DNA from: Fulvimarina manganoxydans
GTDB taxonomy: Bacteria > Pseudomonadota > Alphaproteobacteria > Rhizobiales > Rhizobiaceae
Assembly: GCF_900176465.1 (NCBI RefSeq)
Contig: NZ_FWXR01000021.1
Coordinates: 25,783 to 89,782 of the forward strand
Reading direction: 5' to 3'
DNA: 64,000 nucleotides
Under the pieces are notes generated by a model. The model searched no databases, had not been told where the DNA came from, and worked only from the letters and a program-made list of their open reading frames with translations. Shown here piece by piece: positions 45,183-53,468 of the stretch. The position numbers were made by a program, and so were the translations under genes. The stretch's first letter is position 1. Every line of letters starts with the position of its first letter.

Positions 45183-45385
45183 TTTAAAATTGATCCTTTG
45201 TCCGATGGAGATGTTTTTCCCCGTTCGCCTTGAACGGGAGGTGGCAAGGCCTTTTTTCTACTCTGAGTGGCGTGACTTTTACCTTTCACGTGATTAACAA
45301 TCTCAGATTGTGGACTTATGATCCGGCGCTTGGCTGTAGCACCGGCTCTTGCGACAACGGGCTGGCATCGTCCTGCCAGGAGGCT

Positions 45386-48300
45386 CTAGCCGAACACGTC
45401 CGCGACGTAGCGGGTCGCCTCGCGCTCGATCTCCTCGGCCCAGGCTTCGGCGGCTTCCCGGCTGACATTCATGGCCTCCTGATAGATGCGCAGGAATGTG
45501 TCGCGGACCGAAGCGGCCATCCGCGTGCCGTCGCCGCAGACGAAGACGCGCCCTTCGGCGCGAAACAGGTCGGCGATCTCGGTGCGGTCGCGCCAGATCG
45601 CATCCTGCGAATAGGCGACGCCGTCCACGGGTCTTTCAGAAAACGCCATGCGCAGGTCGATGACGCCGTCGTCCTGCCAGCGCTCCAGCTCGTCCCGGTA
45701 GAGAAAATCCGTCTCGGGATCGCGCACTCCGAAGAAGAGGAGTGCCGGGCCGATCGCTGTCCCCGCCTGCTGCAAGGCGGCGCGCTCTTCGATGAAGCCC
45801 CGGAACGGGGCGATGCCACTGCCGGCACAGACCATGATGATCGGCAGTGTCGGATCTTCAGGCAAATGGAATCCGACCTGACTTGGCCGAACGGTGGCGC
45901 CGAAACTGTCTCCCTCGGCAAGGCGCGCCAGAAAGGTCGACGCGACTCCTTCATAGCGATGAGCGCCGCCTCGCGCAGGCGCGGAAAGGACCGAGACCGT
46001 CAGAGCGCAACGCGCCGCGTCGACAAGCGGCGAGGAGGCGATGGAATATTGCCGGGCCCGCATTGGCGGCATGGCGGCGATGAAGTCGCCAAGAGCGAAG
46101 TCGGCCGACGAAAACCGCTCCAAAAGGTCGAGAAGGGTGACGCGCTTGTCTAAAATTTCCGGCGAATAGACTTCGGGGCCCGACAGGCGCTGGGCGGCTT
46201 CACGTTCCGGCGGGCAGGCGATCGCCTCGACAAGGGCCGCGACCTGACCGGCGGTCGCGGGCTGCTGGAGTTCGAGATAATCCGCAAACAGGGTTTCGGC
46301 CGCCACGGGCCGGTCCACCGGCAGCAAGGACGACACACCCGGCGCGCTCTTGATGACGATCTCGGTATCGGGTGCGAGGGAAAAGCGCGAGAGGACACGC
46401 CGCACCGTTTGCGGCGGATTGCTGGCCAGCACCGCCAGATAATCGCCGGCGCGATAGCGCATTCCGGCAGGCAGGGCAATTTCGATATGCCGTTTCGACC
46501 GGGCGCCCTCTTTGGTCATGTCGACCAGTTCGCGGTTCGCGACGACAGTAGCGCGCTGCATCTCGTCAAGCTTCAGCGCGCGCTCGCGGATGCCGGAGCG
46601 AATCTCGACATTGAGAGACGCAAGGTCCCCGCCGCTTGCCTGGCGCCCCTCGGCGGCCGCGAGGGCTGGCCACAGGGCGCCGAACCAGCTTTCGAAATCG
46701 CCGAAGATATTGCCGGCGGCATCCCCTTCGCCGCGCGGCAGGAGGGGGTCTGCGCCCGCCTTCGACAGGGCTTTCTCGACACGTTTGGGGATGGCCTGAT
46801 AGGTGCGCGCCCATTGCCGATTGCCGCAACCGAAGACGGCGAAGCGGCGCCCGGTCAAGGCGCCTGCCGGCAGAGCCTCGATCGCGGCAAGAAACTGCCC
46901 GGCATTGGCGGGGGGCTGGCCTTCGTAAGAGGCCGTGACGAGGATCAGCGGTCCGTCCTTCGGCAACCCCTCGGCATATTGATCCATTGGGGCGGGCGTT
47001 GCCTGATAGCCACGGGCGGCGGCCTCCCCAGCGATGCGCTGGGCGAAGGCTTCGCTGGTGCCGGAATTGCTGCCATAGAGAACCGTGAGTGGACCGAGAT
47101 CGGCCTGCGGCGCGGCTGGTTCTGCCGAGGCGACCGGCGCCAGAGCTTCGGTTGGATGCGGGCTGTGCGTTAGCGCCACCGGCCTGTCGCCAGTGTCGCG
47201 GCGGCGCGCATGGATTCGCAGCCCTTTCGGCTTGAGTGTCAGCGTCTCGCTCACCACGAGCTTATAGTCGGCATCGGCCAGAGTGATGTCGAAGCGCTGC
47301 AGCATCAAAGCGAGCACCAGCACCGCTTCCTGCATGGCAAAGCCGCGACCGATGCAGGCCCTTTGGCCGTTGCCGAAAGGCTTCCAGGCATGAGGCGGCA
47401 GCTTGGCGGCCCGATCCGGGGCGAAGCGTTCCGGCCGGAACTCTCCGGGCGCCTCCCAGACGGCAGGGTCGCGATGCAGAACGGGCGTCAGAATGAGAAG
47501 GACATCCTCCGGCGTGACCTTATAGCGCCCGCCGATCGTGGTCGTCTCGCGCGCATGCACACCGAAGGCCGGGGCCGTCGGCCACAAGCGCAGCGTCTCC
47601 TCAAGGATCTGCTCGAGATAGGAGAGGCGGCCGATATCCTCAAAGCCCGGCGTCGCGCCCCCGAGCACCCGGTCCACATGCGCCCTGGCTTTGGCGAGCG
47701 TTTCGGGATGCTTCAGGAGGAGCCAGGTCGCGAAGCTCAAGAGCCCGCTGGTGGTCTCATGCCCGGCCACCAGGAAGGTGATCATCTGGTAGCCGACATT
47801 CTCGCGGCTGAGAGTCTCGCCGGTCTCGAGGTCCCTGGCGGTCAGCATCCGGTCGAGGAGGTCGCCGCGTTCGCCGAGACGCGGATCGCGGATGCGCTCT
47901 TCGATGAGCCGGTCGGCAACCTCGCGCAGGACCCGCGTGTCGGCTTCGAACAGGCGATTGCGGAGCAGGTTCAGACGGCCGACGCCGTGGGGCAGGCGCG
48001 CACGCCGGCCCGACTCCTCCAGCGCCCGGGACATGGCGTTGACGAAGGGATGCAATTCGCTCTGATAGAAGCTGTTGAAGCGGAAGTCGAAGGCCGACAG
48101 CGCGATCGTATCGAGGGTGAGACGTGTCATGTTGTCGGCGACGTCGATCACCGCCCCATCCCCGAAACGCTCCCAGCGCGTCATCATCTGTTCGGCGATG
48201 TCGAGCATCCGATCGAACATCGATCTGAGGCCCAGGGGACCGAAGGCCGGCATCAGCAACCGGTGTGCCTTGCCCCAGTTCGGCTCCTCGTCATAGGCGG

Positions 48301-48562
48301 TGAAGAGACCGTCGCCGGCCACCGTGCGGGCTTCTTCGAGGGGCCGGTGCAGCGCCTTTTGAAACCGGGTTTCGTCGCATAATTCGTTGGCCAGCGCCTG
48401 GCTGCCGACGATGACGAGGCTGTTGCCGAGGATTTCCAGGCGAAACAAAGGGCCATTGGTCTTTGCCAATCGAATGATGCTCTGGACGGGAGCCTCAGGA
48501 TCGATCTCGGCAAGATTGCCGATCAGGGGCAGTCCCTTGGGGCGTGGAATCACATGGCTCAT
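45386..48562 (-). CDS. self-sufficient cytochrome P450 / NADPH-P450 reductase (CYP102 type)
   Basis: A 1058-residue fusion of a P450 (1-455) and a diflavin reductase with FMN (about 490-640, starting VLYGSNSGTSEAF) and FAD/NADPH domains (680-1058). Heme Cys403 is in FGNGQRACIGRG, the I-helix has AGHETTSG, and ExxR is Glu322-Arg325. CYP102 enzymes hydroxylate fatty acids near the omega end. Phe87 is conserved, but the BM3 residues Arg47 and Tyr51 that hold the fatty-acid carboxylate align with Asn47 and Ile51, so substrate preference may differ. Divergent from a TetR gene. Single-gene unit. Confidence 0.93.
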   Translation of the reverse strand: MSHVIPRPKGLPLIGNLAEIDPEAPVQSIIRLAKTNGPLFRLEILGNSLVIVGSQALANELCDETRFQKALHRPLEEARTVAGDGLFTAYDEEPNWGKAHRLLMPAFGPLGLRSMFDRMLDIAEQMMTRWERFGDGAVIDVADNMTRLTLDTIALSAFDFRFNSFYQSELHPFVNAMSRALEESGRRARLPHGVGRLNLLRNRLFEADTRVLREVADRLIEERIRDPRLGERGDLLDRMLTARDLETGETLSRENVGYQMITFLVAGHETTSGLLSFATWLLLKHPETLAKARAHVDRVLGGATPGFEDIGRLSYLEQILEETLRLWPTAPAFGVHARETTTIGGRYKVTPEDVLLILTPVLHRDPAVWEAPGEFRPERFAPDRAAKLPPHAWKPFGNGQRACIGRGFAMQEAVLVLALMLQRFDITLADADYKLVVSETLTLKPKGLRIHARRRDTGDRPVALTHSPHPTEALAPVASAEPAAPQADLGPLTVLYGSNSGTSEAFAQRIAGEAAARGYQATPAPMDQYAEGLPKDGPLILVTASYEGQPPANAGQFLAAIEALPAGALTGRRFAVFGCGNRQWARTYQAIPKRVEKALSKAGADPLLPRGEGDAAGNIFGDFESWFGALWPALAAAEGRQASGGDLASLNVEIRSGIRERALKLDEMQRATVVANRELVDMTKEGARSKRHIEIALPAGMRYRAGDYLAVLASNPPQTVRRVLSRFSLAPDTEIVIKSAPGVSSLLPVDRPVAAETLFADYLELQQPATAGQVAALVEAIACPPEREAAQRLSGPEVYSPEILDKRVTLLDLLERFSSADFALGDFIAAMPPMRARQYSIASSPLVDAARCALTVSVLSAPARGGAHRYEGVASTFLARLAEGDSFGATVRPSQVGFHLPEDPTLPIIMVCAGSGIAPFRGFIEERAALQQAGTAIGPALLFFGVRDPETDFLYRDELERWQDDGVIDLRMAFSERPVDGVAYSQDAIWRDRTEIADLFRAEGRVFVCGDGTRMAASVRDTFLRIYQEAMNVSREAAEAWAEEIEREATRYVADVFG

Positions 48563-48654
48563 GGCGCTTCTCGCTCTGGCTTAACGGTCGAAGCTGCGGT
48601 CTGGCGGCCCCGGCGTCGGTGCTTTGCGAGGATATAGGAACGCGGTTCGTCGCT

Positions 48655-48672
48655 GGAAACCCGCGAGTTTCC
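48655..48672. promoter_or_regulatory. inverted repeat between P450 and TetR genes
   Basis: GGAAAC (48655-48660) and GTTTCC (48667-48672) are exact inverted copies around CCGCGA. A second repeat, GAAC GCG GTTC, lies at 48638-48648. Both sit in the 149-base divergent region and are candidate binding sites for the adjacent TetR protein. Confidence 0.5.
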
Positions 48673-48711
48673 GATCGACCCCTTTTGATATTGCGGTTTA
48701 GAAGTTGGTTC

Positions 48712-49329
48712 ATGAGCGACGACAAGGCGAATACCGAACTTCCTCCTCCCCTGCTGGAGAGCGCTCTGGCGGAATTCCGCCGGCACGGCTTCAACGACGC
48801 CAATGTCGGGCGGATCGCGTCAGCGGCTGGAATGTCGAAGAAGACGATCTACAGGCATGTACCGTCCAAGGAGGCACTTCTTGAAGCGGTAATGCATGCC
48901 ATGGTGACGCGTTCGGTCGGCCCCGTGACGACCGCCGCGGCCGGCCTGACCCCGGCCGAGTGGTTGAAGGCCTTCATGAAGGCCTTCGCCGGGCTCACCT
49001 TTTCCGAACACGGGATTGCGTCCTATCGTGTCGTCATGAGCGAGGGGCAGCGATTTCCTCATGTCGCCGCTCTTTATGTCCAGACCGTCAAACGCCTGGC
49101 GATCAGACCGCTCGCTGACCAGCTCGCGGCTTACGCCAAGGAGGGCAGGCTTGAAATACGACAGGCTGAACGGACTGCCATGATGCTCGTCTCGATGATC
49201 GTCGCCGAAGGGCTGCGCGATGCCGTTCTCGGTCTTGCCGAACCACCCGAAGGCGACGCGCTGGATACGCTTGTGAATGATGGCGTCGACATTTTTCTCA
49301 AAGGCATCACCCGCAACCCGCTCCCCTGA
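48712..49329 (+). CDS. TetR family transcriptional regulator
   Basis: A 205-residue regulator. The N-terminal helix-turn-helix reads FNDANVGRIASAAGMSKKTIYRHVPSKEALL. The C-terminal domain is of the TetR_C type found in AefR-like proteins (FSEHGIASYRVVMSEGQRFPHVA). ATG 48712 gives the family N-terminus; earlier in-frame starts read through the operator region. Position suggests it represses the divergent P450 gene and itself. Confidence 0.9.
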   Translation: MSDDKANTELPPPLLESALAEFRRHGFNDANVGRIASAAGMSKKTIYRHVPSKEALLEAVMHAMVTRSVGPVTTAAAGLTPAEWLKAFMKAFAGLTFSEHGIASYRVVMSEGQRFPHVAALYVQTVKRLAIRPLADQLAAYAKEGRLEIRQAERTAMMLVSMIVAEGLRDAVLGLAEPPEGDALDTLVNDGVDIFLKGITRNPLP

Positions 49330-49471
49330 GAGCTGCTATTCCCGAGGTGATTTTTCATGCCCGCTGCCTCACAACCCAATGGAGCATGAGACCCGAGTTC
49401 GAAATCGGGTTGTCTGTGCATCGAACGCTTAAGCAGCTTAAGCTTGGTGATCTGCCCTGCCTTAAACGCAT

Positions 49472-49502
49472 GCGGCCGGCACCCGCGAAGGATGCCGGCC
49501 GC
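49472..49502. terminator. bidirectional hairpin between tetR and Spy-like gene
   Basis: GCGGCCGGCA (49472-49481) and TGCCGGCCGC (49493-49502) form a perfect 10-bp stem between two converging genes. No long T run follows on either side. A second imperfect palindrome, ACCCGA...TCGGGT, lies at 49391-49410. Confidence 0.55.
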
Positions 49503-49549
49503 CATCGGGGCGATGTGTTTTGCAATTACCTGCCGCCTCGTTCCGTCGT

Positions 49550-50476
49550 TCAGCCGCGGGAGGGCTGACGATCGGGACCATCGCGGCCCTGCTCGTCCCA
49601 CCGACGATCGCCGTGACGCGGACCATCCCTGTCGCCACGCATCTCGTGGTGGCCGCGTCGCTCATCCCGGTCGGGGCCGCGATGCATGCCGGGACCGCGC
49701 ATGCCGGGACCCCGGTCACCGCGGGCATCGCGCATCATGTCGCGCACAAGCGCCTGGGCGGTGGCGGCCTGCTCGGGGGTCAGCACGGTCTTGAGATCGG
49801 CAATGGCCGATTTCAGCGCCTGTGCCTTTTCGCCCGCATCCACGGCCCTGTCGGCGAACCGGTCGAGCATATCGAGGGCGCGGAAACCGTTGCCTTGATC
49901 CTGCGGCGTCGAGACGGTTGACGGCGGGGAGGCGTCTGGTCCGGCATCACCGGGCTGCGGCGCCTGATCATCCGGTCCCATAAGCGGACCGCCCGCATCC
50001 GGACCGGTGTCGCCGGGACCGCGATCGCCAGGCCGGCCCTCGCGCGGCGGGCCCATTCGGGGCGGCTGCACGGCCTCCGTGAAAGAGACCACTGCGCCGG
50101 TGAAGCTGCGCCAGGCTTCCATCTGGTCCGGCTGGATGCCGATCCCCGTCTCCAGGGTGGAGAGCGCTTCCGCCACCTTGGCCGGCGAGAACATCATTGG
50201 TCCGCCAGGTCCGCGGCGGCCGGGGCCGGAGCGATGCGGACCATGATCGCGCTCGCCCCCACGGTGCTCTACCATGCGTTGCGGCTTCTGGTGCCGCCGA
50301 GCGTCGGGCTTGGGCGGAAGACTGCGCTCGACCTCAGACTGCGGGGGCTGCCCGCCAGGAGTTTGGCCTTGCGCATAGACCGGAGCCGCGCTCGCCAGGA
50401 GCGTCGCCCCCATGAGGGCTGCCACGATGCGCGAAGGTTTGCCGAGAGCGGCCTTATTCTGGTTCTTCGTTGTCAT
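49550..50476 (-). CDS. Spy/LTXXQ-like periplasmic protein, Pro/Gly/Asp-rich
   Basis: A 308-residue exported protein: signal segment (ALMGATLLASAAPVYAQ), a charged Pro/Gly/His/Arg-rich stretch, a helical block (PAKVAEALSTLETGIGIQPDQ), a PGD-rich linker and a second helical block ending VLTPEQAATAQALVRDMM, then a GMRGP/His/Asp tail. The LTPEQ motif and helical pattern resemble Spy/CpxP periplasmic chaperones, though the extensive low-complexity linkers are unusual. GGAGG lies 7 bases before ATG 50476. It is divergent from an OmpR-type regulator, matching stress-responsive arrangement. Confidence 0.72.
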   Translation of the reverse strand: MTTKNQNKAALGKPSRIVAALMGATLLASAAPVYAQGQTPGGQPPQSEVERSLPPKPDARRHQKPQRMVEHRGGERDHGPHRSGPGRRGPGGPMMFSPAKVAEALSTLETGIGIQPDQMEAWRSFTGAVVSFTEAVQPPRMGPPREGRPGDRGPGDTGPDAGGPLMGPDDQAPQPGDAGPDASPPSTVSTPQDQGNGFRALDMLDRFADRAVDAGEKAQALKSAIADLKTVLTPEQAATAQALVRDMMRDARGDRGPGMRGPGMHRGPDRDERRGHHEMRGDRDGPRHGDRRWDEQGRDGPDRQPSRG

Positions 50477-50546
50477 CACGTTTTCCTCCGTTGATGGCGT
50501 GATGACCCCAACGTAGGAACCAGTTGTTGCAGGCATGAGGCCGAGT

Positions 50547-50583
50547 GTTACAAAGGCTCTCGCCTGCAGGGGAAAGTTGTAAC
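50547..50583. promoter_or_regulatory. inverted repeat between Spy-like gene and response regulator
   Basis: GTTACAA (50547-50553) and TTGTAAC (50577-50583) are exact inverted copies 30 bases apart, three helical turns, in the divergent promoter region. They are a candidate site for the neighbouring OmpR-family protein. Confidence 0.45.
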
Positions 50584-50697
50584 GAAACATTGCTCCTTGC
50601 CGTTTCGCAAGATGACGAAACAAAACCGATCTCGCTTCCCGCAGCGGACGGAGTCAAACCATCCTGAACGACCTTTCCCTGAAACCCGAGATTGACC

Positions 50698-51426
50698 ATG
50701 ACCCACCCCAGCGTTCTCGTCGTCGACGACGACCCCGAAATTGGACGCCTTCTCGGCAAATATCTCGACGGCCAGGGTTTCCGCTGCCAGATCGTAGCCA
50801 GTTGCCGACAGTGCGAACAGAAAATCGCCAATAGCCGCGTCGACCTCGTCGTCCTCGATGTGATGCTACCCGACGGGTCGGGTCTCGATATCTGCCGGGA
50901 CCTTAAGGAGCGCCGGCCGGACATCGCCATCATCCTTTTGACGGCGTTGAAGGAAGACGTCGACCGGATCATCGGACTGGAACTCGGCGCCGACGACTAT
51001 CTGGGCAAGCCGTTCAACCCGCGCGAGCTCGCGGCGCGCATTCGCGCCGTGCTCCGGCGCGGCGGCGAGCCCACGTCCCGTGAAAGCGATGTGGCGCACA
51101 GCTATGTTTTCGAGGGCTTCATCGTCGATCCCCAGCAACGCTCGGTCAAAGGGCCAAACGACAAGGAGATCGGACTGACCGGGGCCGAATTTGACCTGTT
51201 GACGATCTTCCTGGACCGTCCCGGCCGCGTCCTGTCGCGCGACATCCTGATGGATCTTCTGCACAGGCGCTCGTCCGACCCCTTCGACCGCTCGATCGAC
51301 GTGACGATGAGCCGGCTGCGGCGTAAGTTCAACGATGGCGGGGTGTTTCGGCTCTTCAAGACCGTGCGAAACGGCGGCTACCAGTTCGCCACACGCGTCG
51401 ATCGCCATGGGGGACCGGAGGCGTGA
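50698..51426 (+). CDS. OmpR family response regulator
   Basis: A 242-residue two-domain regulator. The receiver has acidic pocket VDDD, phospho-acceptor Asp54 (VVLDVMLPDG), Thr82 and Lys104. The C-terminal winged helix shows LTGAEFDLLTIFLDRPGRVLSR and SIDVTMSRLRRKF. ATG 50698 is preferred to TTG 50692. It overlaps the histidine kinase by 4 bases (GTGA), forming a two-component pair, and probably controls the divergent Spy-like gene. Confidence 0.93.
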   Translation: MTHPSVLVVDDDPEIGRLLGKYLDGQGFRCQIVASCRQCEQKIANSRVDLVVLDVMLPDGSGLDICRDLKERRPDIAIILLTALKEDVDRIIGLELGADDYLGKPFNPRELAARIRAVLRRGGEPTSRESDVAHSYVFEGFIVDPQQRSVKGPNDKEIGLTGAEFDLLTIFLDRPGRVLSRDILMDLLHRRSSDPFDRSIDVTMSRLRRKFNDGGVFRLFKTVRNGGYQFATRVDRHGGPEA

Positions 51427-52685
51427 AGTCGCTGCGCTCACGTCTGGCGCTGCTTCTGGTCGGCGCGATCCTGGGCGTGGTGATGATCGCCGCCCTTGTG
51501 GCGATCCTTGTTCTGGAACATCCCGATCGCGACAATTTTTCCCGGGTCTTCGCCGAGGAGGTTCGTATCGTCGCGTCGGTTCTGCGCAGTGACCCCACGG
51601 CGGCCGAACAACTCGGCATCGAAGTCGGCCCCGAGCCGCTGCGCAGCGGCGCGGTCGTTGTCCGCTCGAGCCGTGGCATCGGCGAGACCCTGGCCGATGC
51701 CGGTCTCGACATCCCGGTGCAGGTGGTCGACGACCGCCACACGGGCGCCCGCCAGCTTGCCTTCGAATTTGCCCCGGGCCGTTGGGCTTATCTGCCCTAT
51801 CTCGGCATGCCACCGCGTCGCTGGCCCGTATTCCTGGCCTATATGGCGGCGGTCGCTCTCGGCGCCGTGGCCGTGTCGATGTTCACCGCGAACAAAATGA
51901 CGCGGCCCTTGCGCATTCTCGACCAGGCGGTGACGACGATCGGACCGGACGGTCTGCCCGCGCATATTCCTGAAGACGGTCCGGCGGAGGTCCGGGCGAC
52001 GGCTTCGGCCCTCAATCGACTGACCAGTCAAGTGCGCACGGCCGTCGAGAGCCGCATGCGGCTCGTCGCCGCCGCCGGCCATGACCTTCGAACCCCGATG
52101 ACCCGCATGCGCCTTCGCGCCGAGTTCCTTCCCGACGACGAGCGCGGAACGTGGCTGAAAGACCTCGCCGAGCTCGACCGCATTGCCGACAGTGCCATCC
52201 GGCTGGTGCGCGAGGAGGTGGATCCGAATGCGGCCGAGGAAACCGAGATCATTTCGATGGTCGACGAGATCGCTTCCGAGCTTCGCGAAATCGGCAGGAA
52301 TGTGGAATTCGAGCCCGATCCCGAGGAGGCGATGTACGTCCTGGCACGGCCGCTCGCCCTGAAGCGCGCCTTGCGCAATCTCATCGAAAATGCGGCCGTC
52401 CACGGAGAGATTGCCCGGATCGCGGTTTCCCGTTCCGGCAACACTGGCCTGCTCGAAATCAGGGACGAGGGTCCGGGCATTCCCGAAGAACTGATCAATC
52501 GGGCCTTCGAGCCTTTCTTCCGGGTCGATCCCGGCCGCCGGCAGTTGAAGCCAGGTGCGGGGCTCGGCATGGCAATCGCCAAGGAGATCGTCGACCAGAT
52601 CGGCGGTCTCATTCTGATCGCGAACCGTCCGGGAGGCGGCCTCAGCCAGAGGATCGAGCTGCCGCTGCTTTCGGCCAGCGGATGA
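51423..52685 (+). CDS. sensor histidine kinase
   Basis: A 420-residue membrane kinase. Two membrane segments (residues 8-31 and 135-157) enclose a periplasmic domain of about 100 residues; a HAMP linker, the H-box AAAGHDLRTPMTRMR (His220), N-box NLIENAAVHG, G1 DEGPGIP and G2 GAGLGMAIAKEI follow. GTG start overlaps the regulator gene. The signal is unknown; envelope stress is suggested by the Spy-like neighbour. Confidence 0.92.
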   Translation: MKSLRSRLALLLVGAILGVVMIAALVAILVLEHPDRDNFSRVFAEEVRIVASVLRSDPTAAEQLGIEVGPEPLRSGAVVVRSSRGIGETLADAGLDIPVQVVDDRHTGARQLAFEFAPGRWAYLPYLGMPPRRWPVFLAYMAAVALGAVAVSMFTANKMTRPLRILDQAVTTIGPDGLPAHIPEDGPAEVRATASALNRLTSQVRTAVESRMRLVAAAGHDLRTPMTRMRLRAEFLPDDERGTWLKDLAELDRIADSAIRLVREEVDPNAAEETEIISMVDEIASELREIGRNVEFEPDPEEAMYVLARPLALKRALRNLIENAAVHGEIARIAVSRSGNTGLLEIRDEGPGIPEELINRAFEPFFRVDPGRRQLKPGAGLGMAIAKEIVDQIGGLILIANRPGGGLSQRIELPLLSASG

Positions 52686-52780
52686 CACGGCGCAACAATA
52701 GACATGTTTCGTAACCGGATCGCGCCGGCGTTCTCCCCGTTTGCTTCCCGACCAACCATCCACTGGAGGAAACGGAAATC

Positions 52781-53233
52781 ATGCTGACCCGATCGATTGC
52801 CATCGCGCTGTCCATGACGCTCGCCGCCCCGGCTCTCACGGCTACCTCGCCGGCCATGGCGCAGTCGTCCCGGAAGCTCTTGCCTGCACAGGCGCCGAAA
52901 GAAGGCGAGCAGAAGCGCAGTGAAGAGCACGCCGCACCCAAGGGGTCCACACCCAGGGAGGTCAAGTCCCGGCAAACGACCCCCAAACTTACCGAGGCCA
53001 AGCGGGAAGCGCCGGAGCAAGTTAACGCCCATCGCGCCGATCATGGCCGGGACTGGCATCGCCGCGGCGGAACTGTTCCCAAGGCCTATCGCGGCCATGT
53101 GGTTTCGGACTGGCAGAAGCATGGGCTCCGCCGCCCCGACGAGAGGCATCGCTGGGTGAAGGTGGACGGCGATTATCTGCTGATTGCAACGAAGAGCGGC
53201 CTCGTCGCCGCCATCGTCGCGGCCGCACGCTAG
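52781..53233 (+). CDS. RcnB family periplasmic protein
   Basis: A 150-residue exported protein with a signal peptide ending AMA at about 27, a charged disordered middle (30-90) and the C-terminal RcnB domain: RGHVVSDWQKHGLRRP, then RHRWVKVDGDYLLIATKSGLV. RcnB in E. coli affects nickel/cobalt homeostasis; most relatives have no known role. GGAGGAAA precedes the ATG. It follows the kinase gene by 95 bases and may belong to the same regulon. Confidence 0.85.
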   Translation: MLTRSIAIALSMTLAAPALTATSPAMAQSSRKLLPAQAPKEGEQKRSEEHAAPKGSTPREVKSRQTTPKLTEAKREAPEQVNAHRADHGRDWHRRGGTVPKAYRGHVVSDWQKHGLRRPDERHRWVKVDGDYLLIATKSGLVAAIVAAAR

Positions 53234-53239
53234 AGCGCC

Positions 53240-53336
53240 GCGCGTCCGATTGGACGCGCACAGGACGCTCGAACTCGTTGAACCTACGCATCGTGCTTTC
53301 CGGAAAGTGGGTCCGGTTGTCGGGTCATCCGATGCG
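53240..53336. repeat. two-hairpin intergenic palindromic element (RIME-like)
   Basis: GCGCGTCC GATT GGACGCGC (53240-53259) is a perfect 8-bp hairpin. CGCATCG (53287-53293) pairs with CGATGCG (53330-53336) around an inner TTTCCGGAAA. The two-hairpin layout and the GCATCGTGCTTTCC text resemble dispersed intergenic repeats of Rhizobiales. It directly follows the RcnB-like gene and may also serve as its terminator. Confidence 0.55.
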
Positions 53337-53353
53337 CAAACGAACGGCAGAAC

Positions 53354-53385
53354 TTTGAGATCCGAATCTGAAATCGGATCTCAAA
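53354..53385. promoter_or_regulatory. perfect 12-bp inverted repeat before dioxygenase gene
   Basis: TTTGAGATCCGA (53354-53365) and TCGGATCTCAAA (53374-53385) pair without mismatch around an 8-base loop, about 85 bases before the dioxygenase start. It could be a terminator for the RcnB gene or a leader structure or operator for the dioxygenase. Confidence 0.45.
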
Positions 53386-53468
53386 CTGCAGAGCATCGAA
53401 GAAGCAGCCCGGAAATCCCAGCTCGGCGTCTGGCCGGGCGCCGTACAAGCAAAGAGGATCAGGACGCC

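Noticed and set aside
45220..45238. Hairpin CCCGTTC/GAACGGG as terminator of the P450 gene
   Set aside because: On the minus strand it is followed by an A run rather than T, and lies about 150 bases past the stop codon.
49391..49410. Possible tRNA fragment or attachment site around GTTCGAAATCGGGT
   Set aside because: It is a simple palindrome; no integrase gene or tRNA structure is present.
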